NCBI GenBank assembly: GCA_030685235.1
Contig: MU839098.1
Coordinates: 124,001 to 188,000 of the forward strand
Reading direction: 5' to 3'
DNA from: Copromyces sp. CBS 386.78
Taxonomy: Eukaryota; Ascomycota; Sordariomycetes; Sordariales; Sordariaceae
Length of the DNA stretch: 64,000 nucleotides
Shown here: positions 11,288 through 22,900 of the stretch, piece by piece
How the letters are laid out: every line of letters begins with the position of its first letter
How positions within the stretch are numbered: the first letter of the stretch is position 1
Notes under the pieces: generated by a model
Database searches by the model: none
What the model was told of the DNA's origin: nothing
Seen by the model: only the letters and a program-made list of their open reading frames with translations
Made by a program: the position numbers and the translations under genes

Positions 11288-12214
11288 ATGGCACCAACAA
11301 GCCTATCATCCCACGCCCCAGGTCTAGGAACTGCTCTAGCCAAACGCGCCGCCATCGTCGCCTCCACCACTTCTCTCCTAACCACCCACGAGCTTCTCAC
11401 AACCCGCGACCTCTCCCTAAAATCCGACACCCAAAAAATCACATTGGGGGTAATCTTCGCTTACATAGTCGCCATCGCCATCCTCTGGAACGTCCCTTAC
11501 ATCCGCTACCTCCTCTGGCCCTTCAAGATGCTAGTCATCGCCTTCCACGAGTTCGGGCACGCCATCACTTGCGTCCTCACGGGCGGAAAAGTCCTCTCCA
11601 TCAGTCTCGACCCCAGGGAAGGAGGGGTGACGCACATGCAAGGTGGACGGAGCGGACTAACGCTGCCGGCGGGTTATCTGGGGAGTTCGTTGATCGGGGC
11701 GTTGTTGACGTTTTGCGGGTTTAATATCGTGGCGAGCAAGGTGGCTAGTTTTGCTGTGGGTGTTTGTTTCTTGTTGACGTTGTGGTGGGGGAGGAGGGAT
11801 TGGTTGACGATTGGGACGGTGCTGGCGGCTGTGGGATTGTTGGTGGGGTGCTGGTTTATTGCGCATGCGGAGGCGTTGAGGTATGTGGTGCTGTTTATTG
11901 GGGTGATGAGTTCCTTGTATAGCGTTTGGGATATTGTGAGTATTTTCCCTTTCATATTCGGGGCTTGTTGTTTCTGGGAAGCGTTGCTAACGGTAAAATA
12001 GTGCGATGATTTGATTTTGCGCAAAGTCAACAGCTCGGATGCCAGCGTTTTTGCGAAGAGATATGGAGGCTCTTCTCAGTGCTGGGGTGTTATTTGGTCG
12101 ATCATTTCCCTGTGCTTCATGGCCTGTGGCATCATTGCCGGTATTGCTGCGTTTCCGCAGACAAGGGCGCAACAGCAGGATGATTCGAAGCATTTCATTC
12201 CGACGAAGTTCTGA
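11288..12214 (+). CDS. M50B-like membrane zinc metalloprotease
   Basis: Two exons: 11288-11935 and 12002-12214 (intron 66 nt, GTGAGT...TAG with a GCTAACG branch site), 286 residues. The zinc-binding HEFGH is at residues 87-91, inside a hydrophobic segment, and is followed by an LDPREGG turn. About six to seven further membrane helices fill residues 50-250. The C-terminal exon carries CDDLILRKVNSSDASVFA, a conserved feature of the fungal M50B-like group, and ends after a final helix. Substrate and compartment are unknown; site-2-type peptidases cut within membranes. The first 45 residues are Ala/Ser/Thr-rich and may be cytosolic. It is tail-to-tail with the DUF3140 gene. Confidence 0.85.
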
Positions 12215-12539
12215 TGAAGCATATAAGGATCGGTGTATTTCACGGCAAGGAAGCGGCTATCGGTTCAGGGTTGGCGTTAGATCATTGTAATTTGGAAGCC
12301 ATGATATTATGGAGGCATGGCTGAAGTTGATGATACCCGTTGGCTTTTGTTTGGGATGGTTTAGACGGAGGGTTGAACACAGCATTGTTCGTTTTGTGCA
12401 TACATACGGGCGGTATTGATATTTCACTGCGACTAGGAATAATGGTATCGACCCTCATTTGCCTAGATTTCATTTCCTTGAAACGTCTTGTTGGGAGCAA
12501 GCCCTGTGTACACCTACCATTGACATCCCCAATCAGCCC
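12215..12539. other. Intergenic between convergent genes
   Basis: 325 bp of 3' UTR sequence between the M50-like gene (+) and the DUF3140 gene (-). No further feature is seen. Confidence 0.6.
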
Positions 12540-13184
12540 TCACTCCTTCAAAGCATCATGTCCCCAGTTCTTCAAACTCTTATAACTCTTGCTATCCGTA
12601 TTCTGCTTTGCCTTCTCCTCCTGCGCCAAATGTCGCTTGCAATAGCTAACGACCTAATTTTTTTTTCGTCACGTTAGCACCTATACTCTTACACTCTCCT
12701 CTTTTCTGTGCCAATAATCATCTCGGGGGAGAAATGTCAGGCCAGTTGCATGGCAAAAACTTACCTTCCGCATGTGCGGTAAATCCTCCTCCCCAAACCC
12801 TTCTGGGTCTTTATCTGGATTACGCCTCAGGATATCCACAATCTTCCGGCCAGATTCGTGGCCAACTGATTCCCCGGATCCGTCGTCTTTGGTCCAGCCG
12901 GAGGAGGTGGAGGCTTCTGTCTGTATATCATTAGTTAGTTTGTTTCGTTTGCAAGTATAATAATGTGTAACCTACCTCAAGCCAGTTCTCAAGCTCGTCG
13001 GGGTCCATGTTTACGAGCTCGGTGAACTCTCTGTCAACAGGTAGGAGTGTTAGCATGGTATAACTGAAAGGCCAAAGGGTAAGAACTAATATTGATGCCA
13101 CGGCGTAATGCAGAGGTATAACTGAGTGAAGAGTTTCGAAAAATGAGAGGCTCACCGAATGACGGTCTCGGTGTCTTTAACCAT
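12540..13184 (-). CDS. DUF3140-domain protein
   Basis: Four exons: 13184-13156, 13030-12976, 12920-12765, 12653-12540, 117 residues. All introns are GT-AG and the phases agree. The assembled protein is one complete DUF3140 domain: a FTELVNMDPDELENWLE start, GESVGHESGRKIVDILRR core, HMRKVVSYCKRHLAQ helix and YKSLKNWGHDALKE end. The domain occurs in bacteria and fungi; its function is not established, though its small basic helical make-up has suggested nucleic-acid binding. None of the four exons is convincing alone; the call rests on the joined sequence. An in-frame stop-free extension reaches ATG 13436 (see findings), so a longer N-terminus is possible. Confidence 0.85.
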
Positions 13185-14340
13185 GTTGCTCCTAGTTGTG
13201 TGAAGAGCTGCTAAACCTGGCGGTGGTGTTGGCCTGTGAACGAGAGCTAGACACCAAGAGGATGTACGATTTATCCTATTTCTGTTGTGGCTAAACCCAA
13301 ATCGTAAACCTTTCCGTTTGTGATAGTTGTTTTGTGTAGCGCTGGAATGTTGAGCACGGCGAAAGGTTGAATTATTTGTTCTTGTCACCGTTGCCGGAGG
13401 ACGAGCCGGACGAACAAGATATCTAAATTGCAACATTGTTATAAAACCTTCGACTAGGGGTACGTATGAGTGATGAATTTAGATTCAATGAGAAGCTCTT
13501 TGTTTATCGACGTTGACGGCACGGTTACCGGCACTGTGAACTTGCCTCATCGAACTGAAGTGCTGTCGGTTGTTCTTTGGAGTTATCATCGAGGAGTGAT
13601 TGCCGTTCGTCTGCCGAACTTGTGCAGCCACATACATCAGCATCATATGTCTCAGAGTTGGACCCTGGGATCGACAGTGCATGAGAACATGATCGATCTG
13701 AGATATGAAGGTGATCGCGAAGACCACGAGTTGATCATACGAAAGAAAAGATACAGTTTATAAATCAGCAGAATCACACGGAAGTCGTTTCGTTATCTGT
13801 GTCGTTGAAAGTTTGAATTTATCGCCCATTTGTAGGCTCTCTATCAGGTCAGACCATCTTTTATGTTCATAATACCATGCCACGATGTTTTCCGTCGAAC
13901 TCCTTCCACTTGGCAACCGTGCCGTGAAGGTGTGTCCATCCACCGACCAGATCGCAAAGGAGGTATGTGTCGCAAACGCATATAATGATAACCACACTCA
14001 AACATGGCAGAACACATTCTCCATCTGAGCCTGTCCGCCTGCCACGGTTGCTAAAAGTCTTGCTTCTCTGCCAACCATGAGATTCCCTTGGCTGATTTAC
14101 CCTCTTCCTTCCTCTTCCCTTTTCATATATCATGTGTTGCCTTTTGTTCTCCTTTTGCCCTCCTCGATGAGACCATAAGAATGCGATTGCTTTCCTCTCC
14201 TTCTGAAATACGCATATGTCCGTCCAACTTGTACAACAGAAATGCTTAGGTATATACTCCCACACAATTACTCAATCAATTCCACACATGAACTCCATCC
14301 CTCCATCGCCTTTAGTATGTAGGGAAACCGAAGAGCCCTA
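13185..14340. other. Intergenic, DUF3140 promoter and CAF-1 3' flank
   Basis: About 1.15 kb. Bases 13185-13436 could be a 5' leader or an alternative N-terminal coding extension of the DUF3140 gene. The rest is AT-rich 3' flank of the CAF-1 gene with short, motif-free frames. No gene is called. Confidence 0.5.
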
Positions 14341-16523
14341 CTACTCCTTCCACTTCCAACCGCTCTTGCCATGCTTCTCAGTCATGGACTCAAACGAAGC
14401 CTTGATCTGCGCCCGGACCATATCCGGATGCTGAGAAGCAAAGACTTCGATAATGCCCAACTTGCTAACCATGGGCATCTGGTGCATGAGCTCCTTAAGC
14501 TGCTCCTGCGCGGCGGCCGGCAGAGGCTGGTCTGACATCTTCTGTCGACCGGGAGGTTTACGACCACCGCCTGCAGCTGTCGCAGAGGGAGCAGCAGCAA
14601 CAACAATTGAGCCGGCTGCTGTATTAATCGCCTTATTAGGAGGAGAGCTACCTGCTGTTGTACCCTTTGTAAGTGCCTGGAACGCGTTTGTTGGTGCCTG
14701 AGAGCCAGCAGCCTTGGCAGATTTCGCACTTGTGCTAGTAGCGGCGGAAGATGGATGGAGAAGTGAAGATGAGGACGATGAACTGGTCTGTGCAGTGATG
14801 GATGTGGATGTGATCACACTAGATTTTTCGTTACCTGATGAGCTGGTCTTCGACTTCGAAGCCCAATAATCAGTCGAAAAGGGGTCAATGCTGGTTTCTT
14901 CATTCAGGGAGTCTATAAAGCGAGTGAGTGGTTAGCATGGTCCACAACAGAACGACACACCGAAGGGACTTACCCAGTATGATCTCCATCCGGCACTGAT
15001 ACAGCTCCGGCTTCACTGTGCGCCTCTTCTCGTTCTCCCAGCATATGCCAGTACTCTCTGGCTCCATGCCACCAGAAAAGACGAGACGCTGAGGACCGAC
15101 ATCTTCGGAATCATCCAAGAAGTCGTCCATATCCTCATCCATCTCCAGGTCTTCCTCTTCATCATCCAGATCCTCCACATCTTCGCCTTCCTCGTCTTGC
15201 CACTCGGCCTCCGAATCATAGTCGTAGTCCAAGGGAAGAATTTTGCGCGAAGTCGGGTTTCTTGCGAGCTTGTAGAGGCTCTTGACGCCCGGAGGAAGAC
15301 CACTGATTGTGCCGACATACGGTGGTCGCACATCTTGGCTGAATTTGATGCACTTGACTGGTACCGCCTTCAATGCCTGCCGCGCATCTCTGAACTGGGT
15401 GTTCTCTGTGGTGAGGTCCATAGCCCTGCTTGACGACTCTCCGTAGATCTCCGTCATGATCTTACGCACACTGGGATAGGGGCGTCCGCGCCTCTGGGTC
15501 TTGAAGGGCAGTTGTAGGGACTCCAAGGGGTCGAACTTCTCCGGTATCGGGAACTCGTCCCGCTTTCCCTCCGTGTACTCGTCTAGTATCCTCGACTTGG
15601 CGTCCCTGGTCTCCTCGTCTACCTCGAAGGGGTTCTTGGCTAGCGTGACAAACTCCTTCACGTAAAAGGGCTTGAATAACCTCCGGTAGGCTTCATCCTC
15701 TTTGGTGAGACTCGGTGCGTCCGTCATTTCGACATCTTTGCTTTCGACCTTGACTGCGACTGGCTTCTCTTTCGATGTGGCCGGGTTGATTTTAAAGAGC
15801 GATGTGAGCTTCATCTGTCGGCCTTTCTTCTTGGCCTCCTCTTCCTCCTTCTCGCGTTTCTTGCGCTCCTTCTCCTCTTTCTCCTCCTGCTTTCGCTTTT
15901 TCTCCTCCTCCTTGCGCTTCAGCTCCTCCTCCTTCTCACGCTTCTTCCTCTCCTTTTCCTCGGCCTTCTGTTGCTTCTCTGCCTCAAGTTTCGCCTGTTC
16001 CGCAGCCTTCTTGGCCTTGGCCTCCTCTTTCTCCTTCTTCTTGGCAGCGTCGGCCTCCGCTTTGGCCGCCTTCTCCTCAGGGGTCAGCTTCTTCCTCTTG
16101 ACGGCCGGTTCGCCTGTTGTTGACTTGGATGTTGTCGAGGCAGCCTTGGCACTGGATGTCTGCTTTTGGGTAGAGGTCGCATTGTTCGTAGAGATTGTGA
16201 GAGGTGCGAGTCGTGGGGGTGATAGACTCGGGGATCGTGATAGACAATCCAATGGGCTGTTGGCGTCGCTCAATGCAGGACTGGCTTTTCTGGCTCTGGG
16301 GGTGGCGGGTCCCGAAGATGGGGGTGGTGATGACCTAACATTTTCCTCTGTAGATTTTGGTGGTCAGCCTCACTCGCGGTTGGACACGGTCTGATCTCAG
16401 AACGCGGTACTTACTATCATCGAACGAGCTTGGAGGTGGGACCTCTTCCCGGAATAGATCGTGAGACCTCTTCAGACTGGAGGAATCCTCCTGTCCACTT
16501 GTGGAAGTCGTGAACAGAGGCAT
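14341..16523 (-). CDS. cac-1: Chromatin assembly factor 1 large subunit (CAF-1 p150 / Cac1)
   Basis: Three exons: 16523-16415, 16347-14974, 14912-14341, 684 residues. CAF-1 deposits H3-H4 behind replication forks through PCNA. Domains in order: Ser/Pro-rich N-terminus; the KER coiled coil, almost only Lys/Glu/Arg/Ala (about 125-211); directly after it a PCNA-binding-type peptide QMKLTSLFKI (214-223); the conserved LFKPFYVKEFVTLAKNPF block (about 260-277); RPPYVGTISG followed by the LDYDYDSEAEW signature and the acidic ED stretch (about 410-453), the histone-binding element; a Ser/Ala-rich linker; and the C-terminal winged-helix DNA-binding domain (about 600-684) ending KSGWKWKE. ATG 16523 is the first ATG in frame. 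Cell-cycle-type promoter elements lie upstream (separate entry). Confidence 0.92.
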
Positions 16524-16908
16524 GGTGTCGTTAACTTCCCCTGTCCACTTGGTTGTTTGGTTGACGTGAGCTATTCGCGGCCCAGACTGACGCGGTCTGG
16601 TCTGCAAAAGGCCGGGTCGATTGAAGTTGAGGGGTTGAAAGTTTAGAACAGACAAGGTCTAGGTCCCACAATTAGGCAAGTCGTACATGCACTGGGCGGT
16701 GTAAAGGAATTAACCACAGCCGGTTACTTCCCGGCGTCGTAAGGGAGGTCTGTGTGGTGAATGGGAACGAAACCTGGTGTAGAGAAGGCCGAGAAGGTCG
16801 AGATGTCGTCGTTAGTGGTTTAGTTGGTTTGTGGGGAGTGAAAGGCCTGAACCGATTGGTGATTTCTTGGTTTCTGCAGTGGTCCGCGGTTGCTGCCGCC
16901 TGAGCGGG

Positions 16909-17017
16909 ACGCGTTTGGTGACAAAAGGTCGCGCCTTACAATTTAGCCCAAGTGGATCCCTGCCGCGCCTAACATGCCCCACTTCTAATATAATGGGAAG
17001 CGGAGCGTGATTTCGCG
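16909..17017. promoter_or_regulatory. MluI cell-cycle box and SCB-like element upstream of CAF-1
   Basis: ACGCGT (MCB core) at 16909-16914 and TTTCGCG (reverse of the SCB form CGCGAAA) at 17011-17017, about 390-490 bases before the CAF-1 ATG. In yeasts these are bound by MBF/SBF to drive G1/S genes, which suits a replication-coupled histone chaperone. This is a sequence match only. Confidence 0.35.
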
Positions 17018-18162
17018 TCAGTTCGAGAGGGGTGTGGCTTTTTCTCTCTCTCTTTCACTTAAACTTGCTGTGGCTGGAAGTGTGGCAGCGATTGATGACT
17101 TGATATCTGTGAATCAAGGTCTTCACTCTATCAAGTCGGGGTGCCTTCGCTAGGAGGAAATAGTGCAGGTTTTGCAATGAGTACGAATTATCTTTCTGCT
17201 GTTTAAGTTGTGGAAGGAGAGGATTGGTGGGCCACTAATACACCTCTTAAATATCGTGAACCTCTACGATCCAGTGACCAACGCTGTTGACAATGAAGAG
17301 ATGCAGCTGTTGCTCATGTACAGTTTTGAAGCTTCTGTGAGTAACCTCACGAATTTTATCCCATTTGGCTTCAATGAATGGTTTGCCTTTACCATGGCTG
17401 CCTGTCCTCAACTTCCAGGCAGTAGTTGTAGTCCAATTTCACGGGAACAGAGGCATCACCAAGACCAACCCTAACCCTGGAGCATCCCCTTCAAGTGAGG
17501 TTCAAATCATGGACTTTGCTACCGCCATCCTCAACTTCCAAAGCCAAGAGAAAGTTTGTGTGACAAGGTTTCTCTTAGATAGCCTCGCCTCATGTGGCTT
17601 GTCTCCAGGCATGATTAATTATCTTGCTCTTTCGTCATTCCTCTTCCCAGCTTCCCGCTTCTCCTATAATAAACCCGTGTTATGGAACCAAGTTCTTCGA
17701 ACATGGGGTGAGATCACTGCTCAGCCTGTATCCGGCCTTTATTATATACCTTTAACGACGGAGTTAACGGTCCTTGCTAGACCGTCTCAAAACTTGGATG
17801 AGGGGTCCTCAAGAACCAAGGAAATAGCAAACAAGTTCCCGTTATGCCGGGACTTATGAGATGTATGCCTCTAGGTAGTTAAGCGCTCCAAACAGAATCG
17901 GCTGTGTAGACGCCGCAGCGATGACAACTTGACCTCTATGCACACTTGCCATATGTCAAACAGTTGTTGGGGTAGGAAGGTAGCTATGTCATCTCGAAAA
18001 CAGATCGCATTCATTTAGTGGTATCTCATGATTGGTCTGTGTCCCAAGGCGATGTATTATTTTTTCGAATAAACCTATTCAAACAACAGTGGGTGTTGAC
18101 CATCGTCAAACCTGTTGTGATGTGCAGTGCAGTCGAGACAGTGTCTGACAAGATTTTCCCTG

Positions 18163-18194
18163 AAAAAAAAAATGAAAAAAAAAAAAAATGAAAA
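18163..18194. repeat. A-rich simple repeat
   Basis: 32 bases, all A except two TG interruptions, in the 3' flank of the following minus-strand gene. It could equally be the decayed poly(A) tail of an insertion; no target-site duplication was recognised. Confidence 0.8.
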
Positions 18195-18347
18195 CGCAAA
18201 CACCCGTGCGCCTAGCTATGCATGTAGTTTCGGGTACAAATTCCCATGCTGTAGATCACAGGTTCCGGCTGTTTGGCAAGTCCGGAACCCGGCGTGTAGT
18301 AGTAAAAATCCTCCACTTCGATGCGCTCCCGATTCTGCTTGCTTGCT

Positions 18348-19487
18348 TTAGTCGGGGTTGGCGATAAACAAGCGCCCCGACGAGTTGAGCGTCATTGTCC
18401 TCTCATACGTCCTCTCGTCCACACTCCCTCTCCTCCTGAGCTCCTCGGGGTTCTTGACGCTCTTCTCGCGCGTCAAGGCGGCGTTGAGTAAGCTGTTGGT
18501 AGCTAGCTGCCGTTGTGGGTGGGCTTGGAGATCTGGAACGGCATCCAGACGCTCGCCGCTGCTCCCGCTGGCAAAGCTCAGGGCTTTTCCGCTAGCTGCG
18601 TCATTGCCAGCAGAGGCCTGCTCGCTGGTTTGTGCTAGGGAACCCCGTCGCTCTGGTGTGTCACCCGGGGTCCACCTTCTAGACCCGGAGCCTTGTGAAT
18701 TTGACGGTCCGAGCTGTCCGGAGGCGCGATAGCCCAATCCCTTTCTCCCGCTGGCGGTGCTGCTTCGACTGGAGCTACCGGTTCTTCGGTGATTGTATCG
18801 GTTCATGGCGTCATTGTCGTCGTCGCTGTCTTCACCTTCCACCTCGGTCGCGCTGAGCCTGAGAGGGATGCCTCCTACGCCAACGTGGTGGCCATCTGGT
18901 ATGTATCCGACAACTGTCGGCTTGCCGTGATGTCGGATCTTTGCGGCGACCTTTCCTCCCGCAGACAGACCGGTTGTGGTGCGGCCGCTGGTCATTCCCG
19001 AACCGGTTACCGCGCCCGAAACTTCCATAGCCGCCCGCGTCTTAGCCGCCCGCTGCTGTGCTAGCAATCGGGGATCTTCATATTGTGCACGGTCGCACCA
19101 TACCGTCGCTTTTTGCTTTCGTAGAAGTGCGACATAGCTGGTAGGTTGGTCGATGGTGCTGCCGGAGCGACTCGAGGTAGATCGCCTGATGTCGCTGGTG
19201 GGCGACGTTCGGTAGGCGGCGGGCGGGGGCGGCATCCCTCCTCCGCTTGAGACGGTGCTGAAGGTGTTCACGCTGGGCGATCGTCGTTGGTGGTTGGATT
19301 GAGATTGGACGACATGCATCGGCATGGGCATTTGCATTTGGTAGTTTGCAGTCACCGGCGGTGATGTTAGAGGAGAGGCGAAGCCACTGGAGCCGGTCCG
19401 CGACCGAGAATGCGAGTGATGTGAGTAACCAGCGTGGAATGAGGGATCCATGGGAGCTCGCCGGCGAGCGTATTGGGGATCCGCCAT
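18348..19487 (-). CDS. Conserved fungal protein of unknown function
   Basis: Intronless, 379 residues from ATG 19487. No catalytic domain is recognised. The ends are Ser/Pro/Gln-rich and probably disordered (about 1-115 and 215-350). The ordered-looking part holds SYVALLRKQKATVWCDRAQ (about 117-135), DPRLLAQQRAAKTRAAMEV and KIRHHGKPTVVGYIPDGHHVGVGGIPLRLSATEVEGEDSD-type sequence (the longest block, about 185-225). The final residues TYERTMTLNSSGRLFIANPD look conserved and may form a short motif. The start MADPQYARRRAP is in good context. It looks like a pan-ascomycete regulatory or scaffold protein, but that is an impression; no function is assigned. Its 5' flank carries a GTGCT pentanucleotide repeat. 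Confidence 0.75.
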   Translation of the reverse strand: MADPQYARRRAPMDPSFHAGYSHHSHSRSRTGSSGFASPLTSPPVTANYQMQMPMPMHVVQSQSNHQRRSPSVNTFSTVSSGGGMPPPPAAYRTSPTSDIRRSTSSRSGSTIDQPTSYVALLRKQKATVWCDRAQYEDPRLLAQQRAAKTRAAMEVSGAVTGSGMTSGRTTTGLSAGGKVAAKIRHHGKPTVVGYIPDGHHVGVGGIPLRLSATEVEGEDSDDDNDAMNRYNHRRTGSSSRSSTASGRKGLGYRASGQLGPSNSQGSGSRRWTPGDTPERRGSLAQTSEQASAGNDAASGKALSFASGSSGERLDAVPDLQAHPQRQLATNSLLNAALTREKSVKNPEELRRRGSVDERTYERTMTLNSSGRLFIANPD

Positions 19488-19885
19488 GGTCTCCAGTCTC
19501 CACCCACTGGCGCCGGAAGGGGAGATGAGGATACGAGAGGGCCGCTACCTCTAGGGAATGGCGCCCAGAGTCCGAACGTATTTCCGTTGCGCGATCGTCG
19601 GGAATTTGGTTCTGAAGGAAATTGGCAGAGGGCCGGGGGTGGAGGATATGGTTTTTTTGTTTTGTTTGTTGGTTGGACTTGGTACGATTTCGGGTGCGCT
19701 ATCTCTAACGGAACAGGCAACCGGAGCGATGGTGTCGAGCTAAGGTACCTCTACCTAGAGGTAGGGAGGAGGACCGCGGACGGCGCTGCGTTATGACAGC
19801 TGGCGGCGACTACAGTAGATACCCCTGGTGCAACGTGACGGGAGGCGACGGTGACGGGATGCCGACAGCCGCTGCGCTTGCGCTG

Positions 19886-19951
19886 TTGCTGTGCTGTGCT
19901 GTGTGCTGTGCTGTGCTGTGCTGTGCTGTGCTGGTGCTGTGCTGTGCTGTT
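19886..19951. repeat. GTGCT pentanucleotide tandem repeat
   Basis: About 13 slightly irregular units of TGCTG/GTGCT in a 66-base stretch, about 400 bases upstream of the start codon of the 379-residue gene and probably within its promoter or leader. On the minus strand it reads AGCAC. Confidence 0.9.
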
Positions 19952-22900
19952 GCGGGAGTCGCTGCTGCACGATTTGATGTGCGGTAGTGGAGGGATCTGC
20001 TGCTTGCCCCTGGTGCCGCTGCTGCTGCGGCGGCGGTCTAGGTAGCGAGGTGAACCGTGACCGGGACCGAAAGCGCGAGGGTGTGGAATTGAAGAGAGAA
20101 AAAAGAGTTGCAAGACTGCTGCAACTGAAACCGAGTCAAAGCATTGGGAGAGGGAAAAGAGAAGACAAGAAATAACGAAGAGGACGGAAGAAGCAGGCGG
20201 GATGGGATACAAAAGGGCAAAAAAGGCAAGTGCAATAAATGCCAGTCCTTGGAGCTGGGAAGAAAAGACTGGCGAGCACACAAAGTGGACGATGTCGGGT
20301 TCAAACTTGGCGCTCCCACGTTGCATGCGCGCTGGCCCTTGTTCGATGATGCTATGTCTGTGGCGCCCGGTGGGCTTGGTGGGCTTTGGTGGGTTTTGAT
20401 CTGTCTGGCCCCGGGCGGCCTAAACAGTGAACACATCGGCCCCCCATCCCAGCACCGGTCCACCAACGAGCGCCAACAAGCACGGGCATCCACCAAGACG
20501 GCCTGTTGTTGAATCTTTTTGGGCCAGAGATGCACTCCGTGATGCTGACCAGATGTGGCTCGCACATGCCTCTAACGCCGTCCTGGGCCTCGCTCGATTC
20601 GCTGCCGTGGCCGTTGGTCTTTGCTAGGTCATGACAGGTCCACTCGCGTAGGGCTCTCCGAAGGGGTACTTTAGTTTAGATCCCCTCTTTTTCATTCTAG
20701 TGTACATGCCATTGGATTTGTTTCTTGATACTATCTCAGTGGTGTTGTACCATTCTTTGTCAGACTGGGCAGTCCGTGCGTGACTGAGAGGTTGTAAGGT
20801 ACCCTAGTGTATGTAATATGCTTTCGAGATGCGTATGTGCTGTTGGTGCAAGATCTCCCCATCCCGCAAAGATACGTTACACAGATGTCCTGCACGTAAA
20901 AGATGCCTTTCATCGATGGGCAGCCTTGAGAGCTTCAAAGGCTATGGAACTATTGTACGAAAGGCTGGCTGAGTGAGATCGTGAACATCGGGGCTACAAG
21001 TCGTGCTCCCGTCTCCTTGCCTGGACTGCCGTGTCCCGTCTTTCCCAGGGCACCGGTGACACTGGTGTTCTTTGTTAGCGGATTCGCTAGCGGCACCATT
21101 CAGATCGCGGGAATCCTTTCACTGGAAGAAAAGAGACCAAAACTCGACCGCCATGCCGTCCATAACTTTTGCGCAAAAAAGACAGGATACAATACGGAAT
21201 GGCCATCACACGCCGGCGTGGTCCTCCATGCCAAAGACCCCCATCCCACTGGCCATCTCAGCTGAATCAGAGCGCTGGCCAAGACGCCAATAGTGGAGGA
21301 CAAATTGGGGGCGGATGGGATATCGAGGGCCTTGATGGCAGCCTCCTGGCCCAATCACACTTCCACGAGGGCTGCCCGTCTCCGTGCTGTCGTTCGCTGT
21401 GATGGGGAACTTGTGCGACAGGCCGGCACCTTGTCACTGTTTCCCATGGCCTGATGGGCGGAACCGGGGATGGCCATGGACAGGCCGGGACTGGGGCAGC
21501 ACGATCGCTAGAGCTTTCTCGGCTGCTGAATGCAACCTTTTTTTTTTCTCCTCCCGGATGGGCTGCCAGGTGGAAGTGGGGTTGATGTGATGGGACTGCT
21601 TATTTTTTTTCCCTCGGTCGGGTCGTCGTTCATGAGGGTAGCTGGGTCGGGCAAGTAATCGGCGGAGATCGAGATCTTTTTTCGCATAACAATTGTTATC
21701 AAAGTGAAAGAAGATGCAGATGAGCCGTGATGCCTGACCTTGATTTGCTCCTTCCCCCGTCTTCTGGTTCCAGGATTTTTGGCCGTTCCGGGTCCGTGAT
21801 TGATAGATTGGCATTGCATAAGGTACAATTGGAATTGGCATTGTGCACAAGCGGCTGTTGTCAGCCGAGCGCGAGAACCAACAACCCCAAGTCTTTGGGA
21901 AAGACCCCAGTTTGCGGCACAGATGGCAACTAACGGCTACACTATAAAGTACAACGACGTATCATCAGGATGACGGGACCGTCGACCAAGATCCATGTTG
22001 ACCACGACCACCGCAAACCCAGGGAATAACAATCCCTATATGAAAAACCCCGCCTTCCGAAACAAAAACAAACTGACGAGGGGCCGGTACGGTGATGTCA
22101 ACGGTTGTGGTCAACTCACGGCCTTTTGCGAAACTGGCATGGACAAGCCGGGTTGACAATGCCAAACTAGTGGACTCGGTGGACAATCACATCCCCGGTG
22201 ATCATTCCGACTTCCGGTTTGGTTTTGCTCTGATTTCCCTGTTTACCACCTCCGAGAGGATGGATAACATCTGCAACAGCTCTGCACAGCGGGCACCGTC
22301 TGTAACTGTTAGTGACACGCCGTGCATAACTCAATTTGGTATCAGTCAGGACACGCTCTAGCGTCGGTCGAAGGAATCAATAGTGTCGTTGGGGGTTGCT
22401 GGCAGCCCGGCTTCAAGCCTGGCCCGTCCCGACCCCAGACCAGTCCTGGAAAACTTGGAATTCTGGTGTTGAATTGTTGGTTGGGCCGAACGGGTACCTG
22501 ATGCCCAGAGGGTGTGTGCGGGTGAATGTTGAGTCGAAGCAAACCACTGGTCAGTTCGTCCAGCGCCAACACCGGTACCTGAGCTAACTTTTTCTGCGGG
22601 ACAAGTGAGTCGAATCGAGTTATCCAAGATCATCTATCGCAGTTCATCCCGTCTGGCAGGTAGCGCTCACTGAGAAATATCTTGCTGGCGGCTGACCAAG
22701 CAGTCATTCCAGTTTCTCTCCCAACCATCAGGACGTACGCAAGGGCATTTTGCAGTGACTAACTGAGCTAGCGAACTAGAGGATGCAATTTTTGACATTC
22801 AAGTTTTCGCACGAGGCTGAGTCTCACTCAGATTTGCGCGGTTGAAGCTATCGCGAGGCGACCGTCTGAAGGGCTGCATGTCTCATGTGAACCGGAAGCT

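Larger units (their letters stand above)
16524..18347. other. Intergenic, CAF-1 promoter and 3' flank of the next gene
   Basis: 1.8 kb, head to tail. 16600-17030 is GC-rich promoter sequence. 17150-18100 is less GC-rich, with a motif-free open frame at 17365-17859 that I do not accept as a gene. An A-rich tract lies at 18163-18194. Confidence 0.5.

Noticed and set aside
13470..13763. Small plus-strand frame with a HAD-like DVDGTVTG string
   Set aside because: Only 97 codons, no other HAD motifs, no splice extension and poor protein character; the motif match is chance.
16524..16655. N-terminal extension of CAF-1 above ATG 16523
   Set aside because: It begins at a non-ATG codon, with no ATG in frame, so ATG 16523 is the better start.
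17365..17859. 164-codon plus-strand frame between CAF-1 and the next gene
   Set aside because: No family features, lower GC than neighbouring genes and no splice partners.
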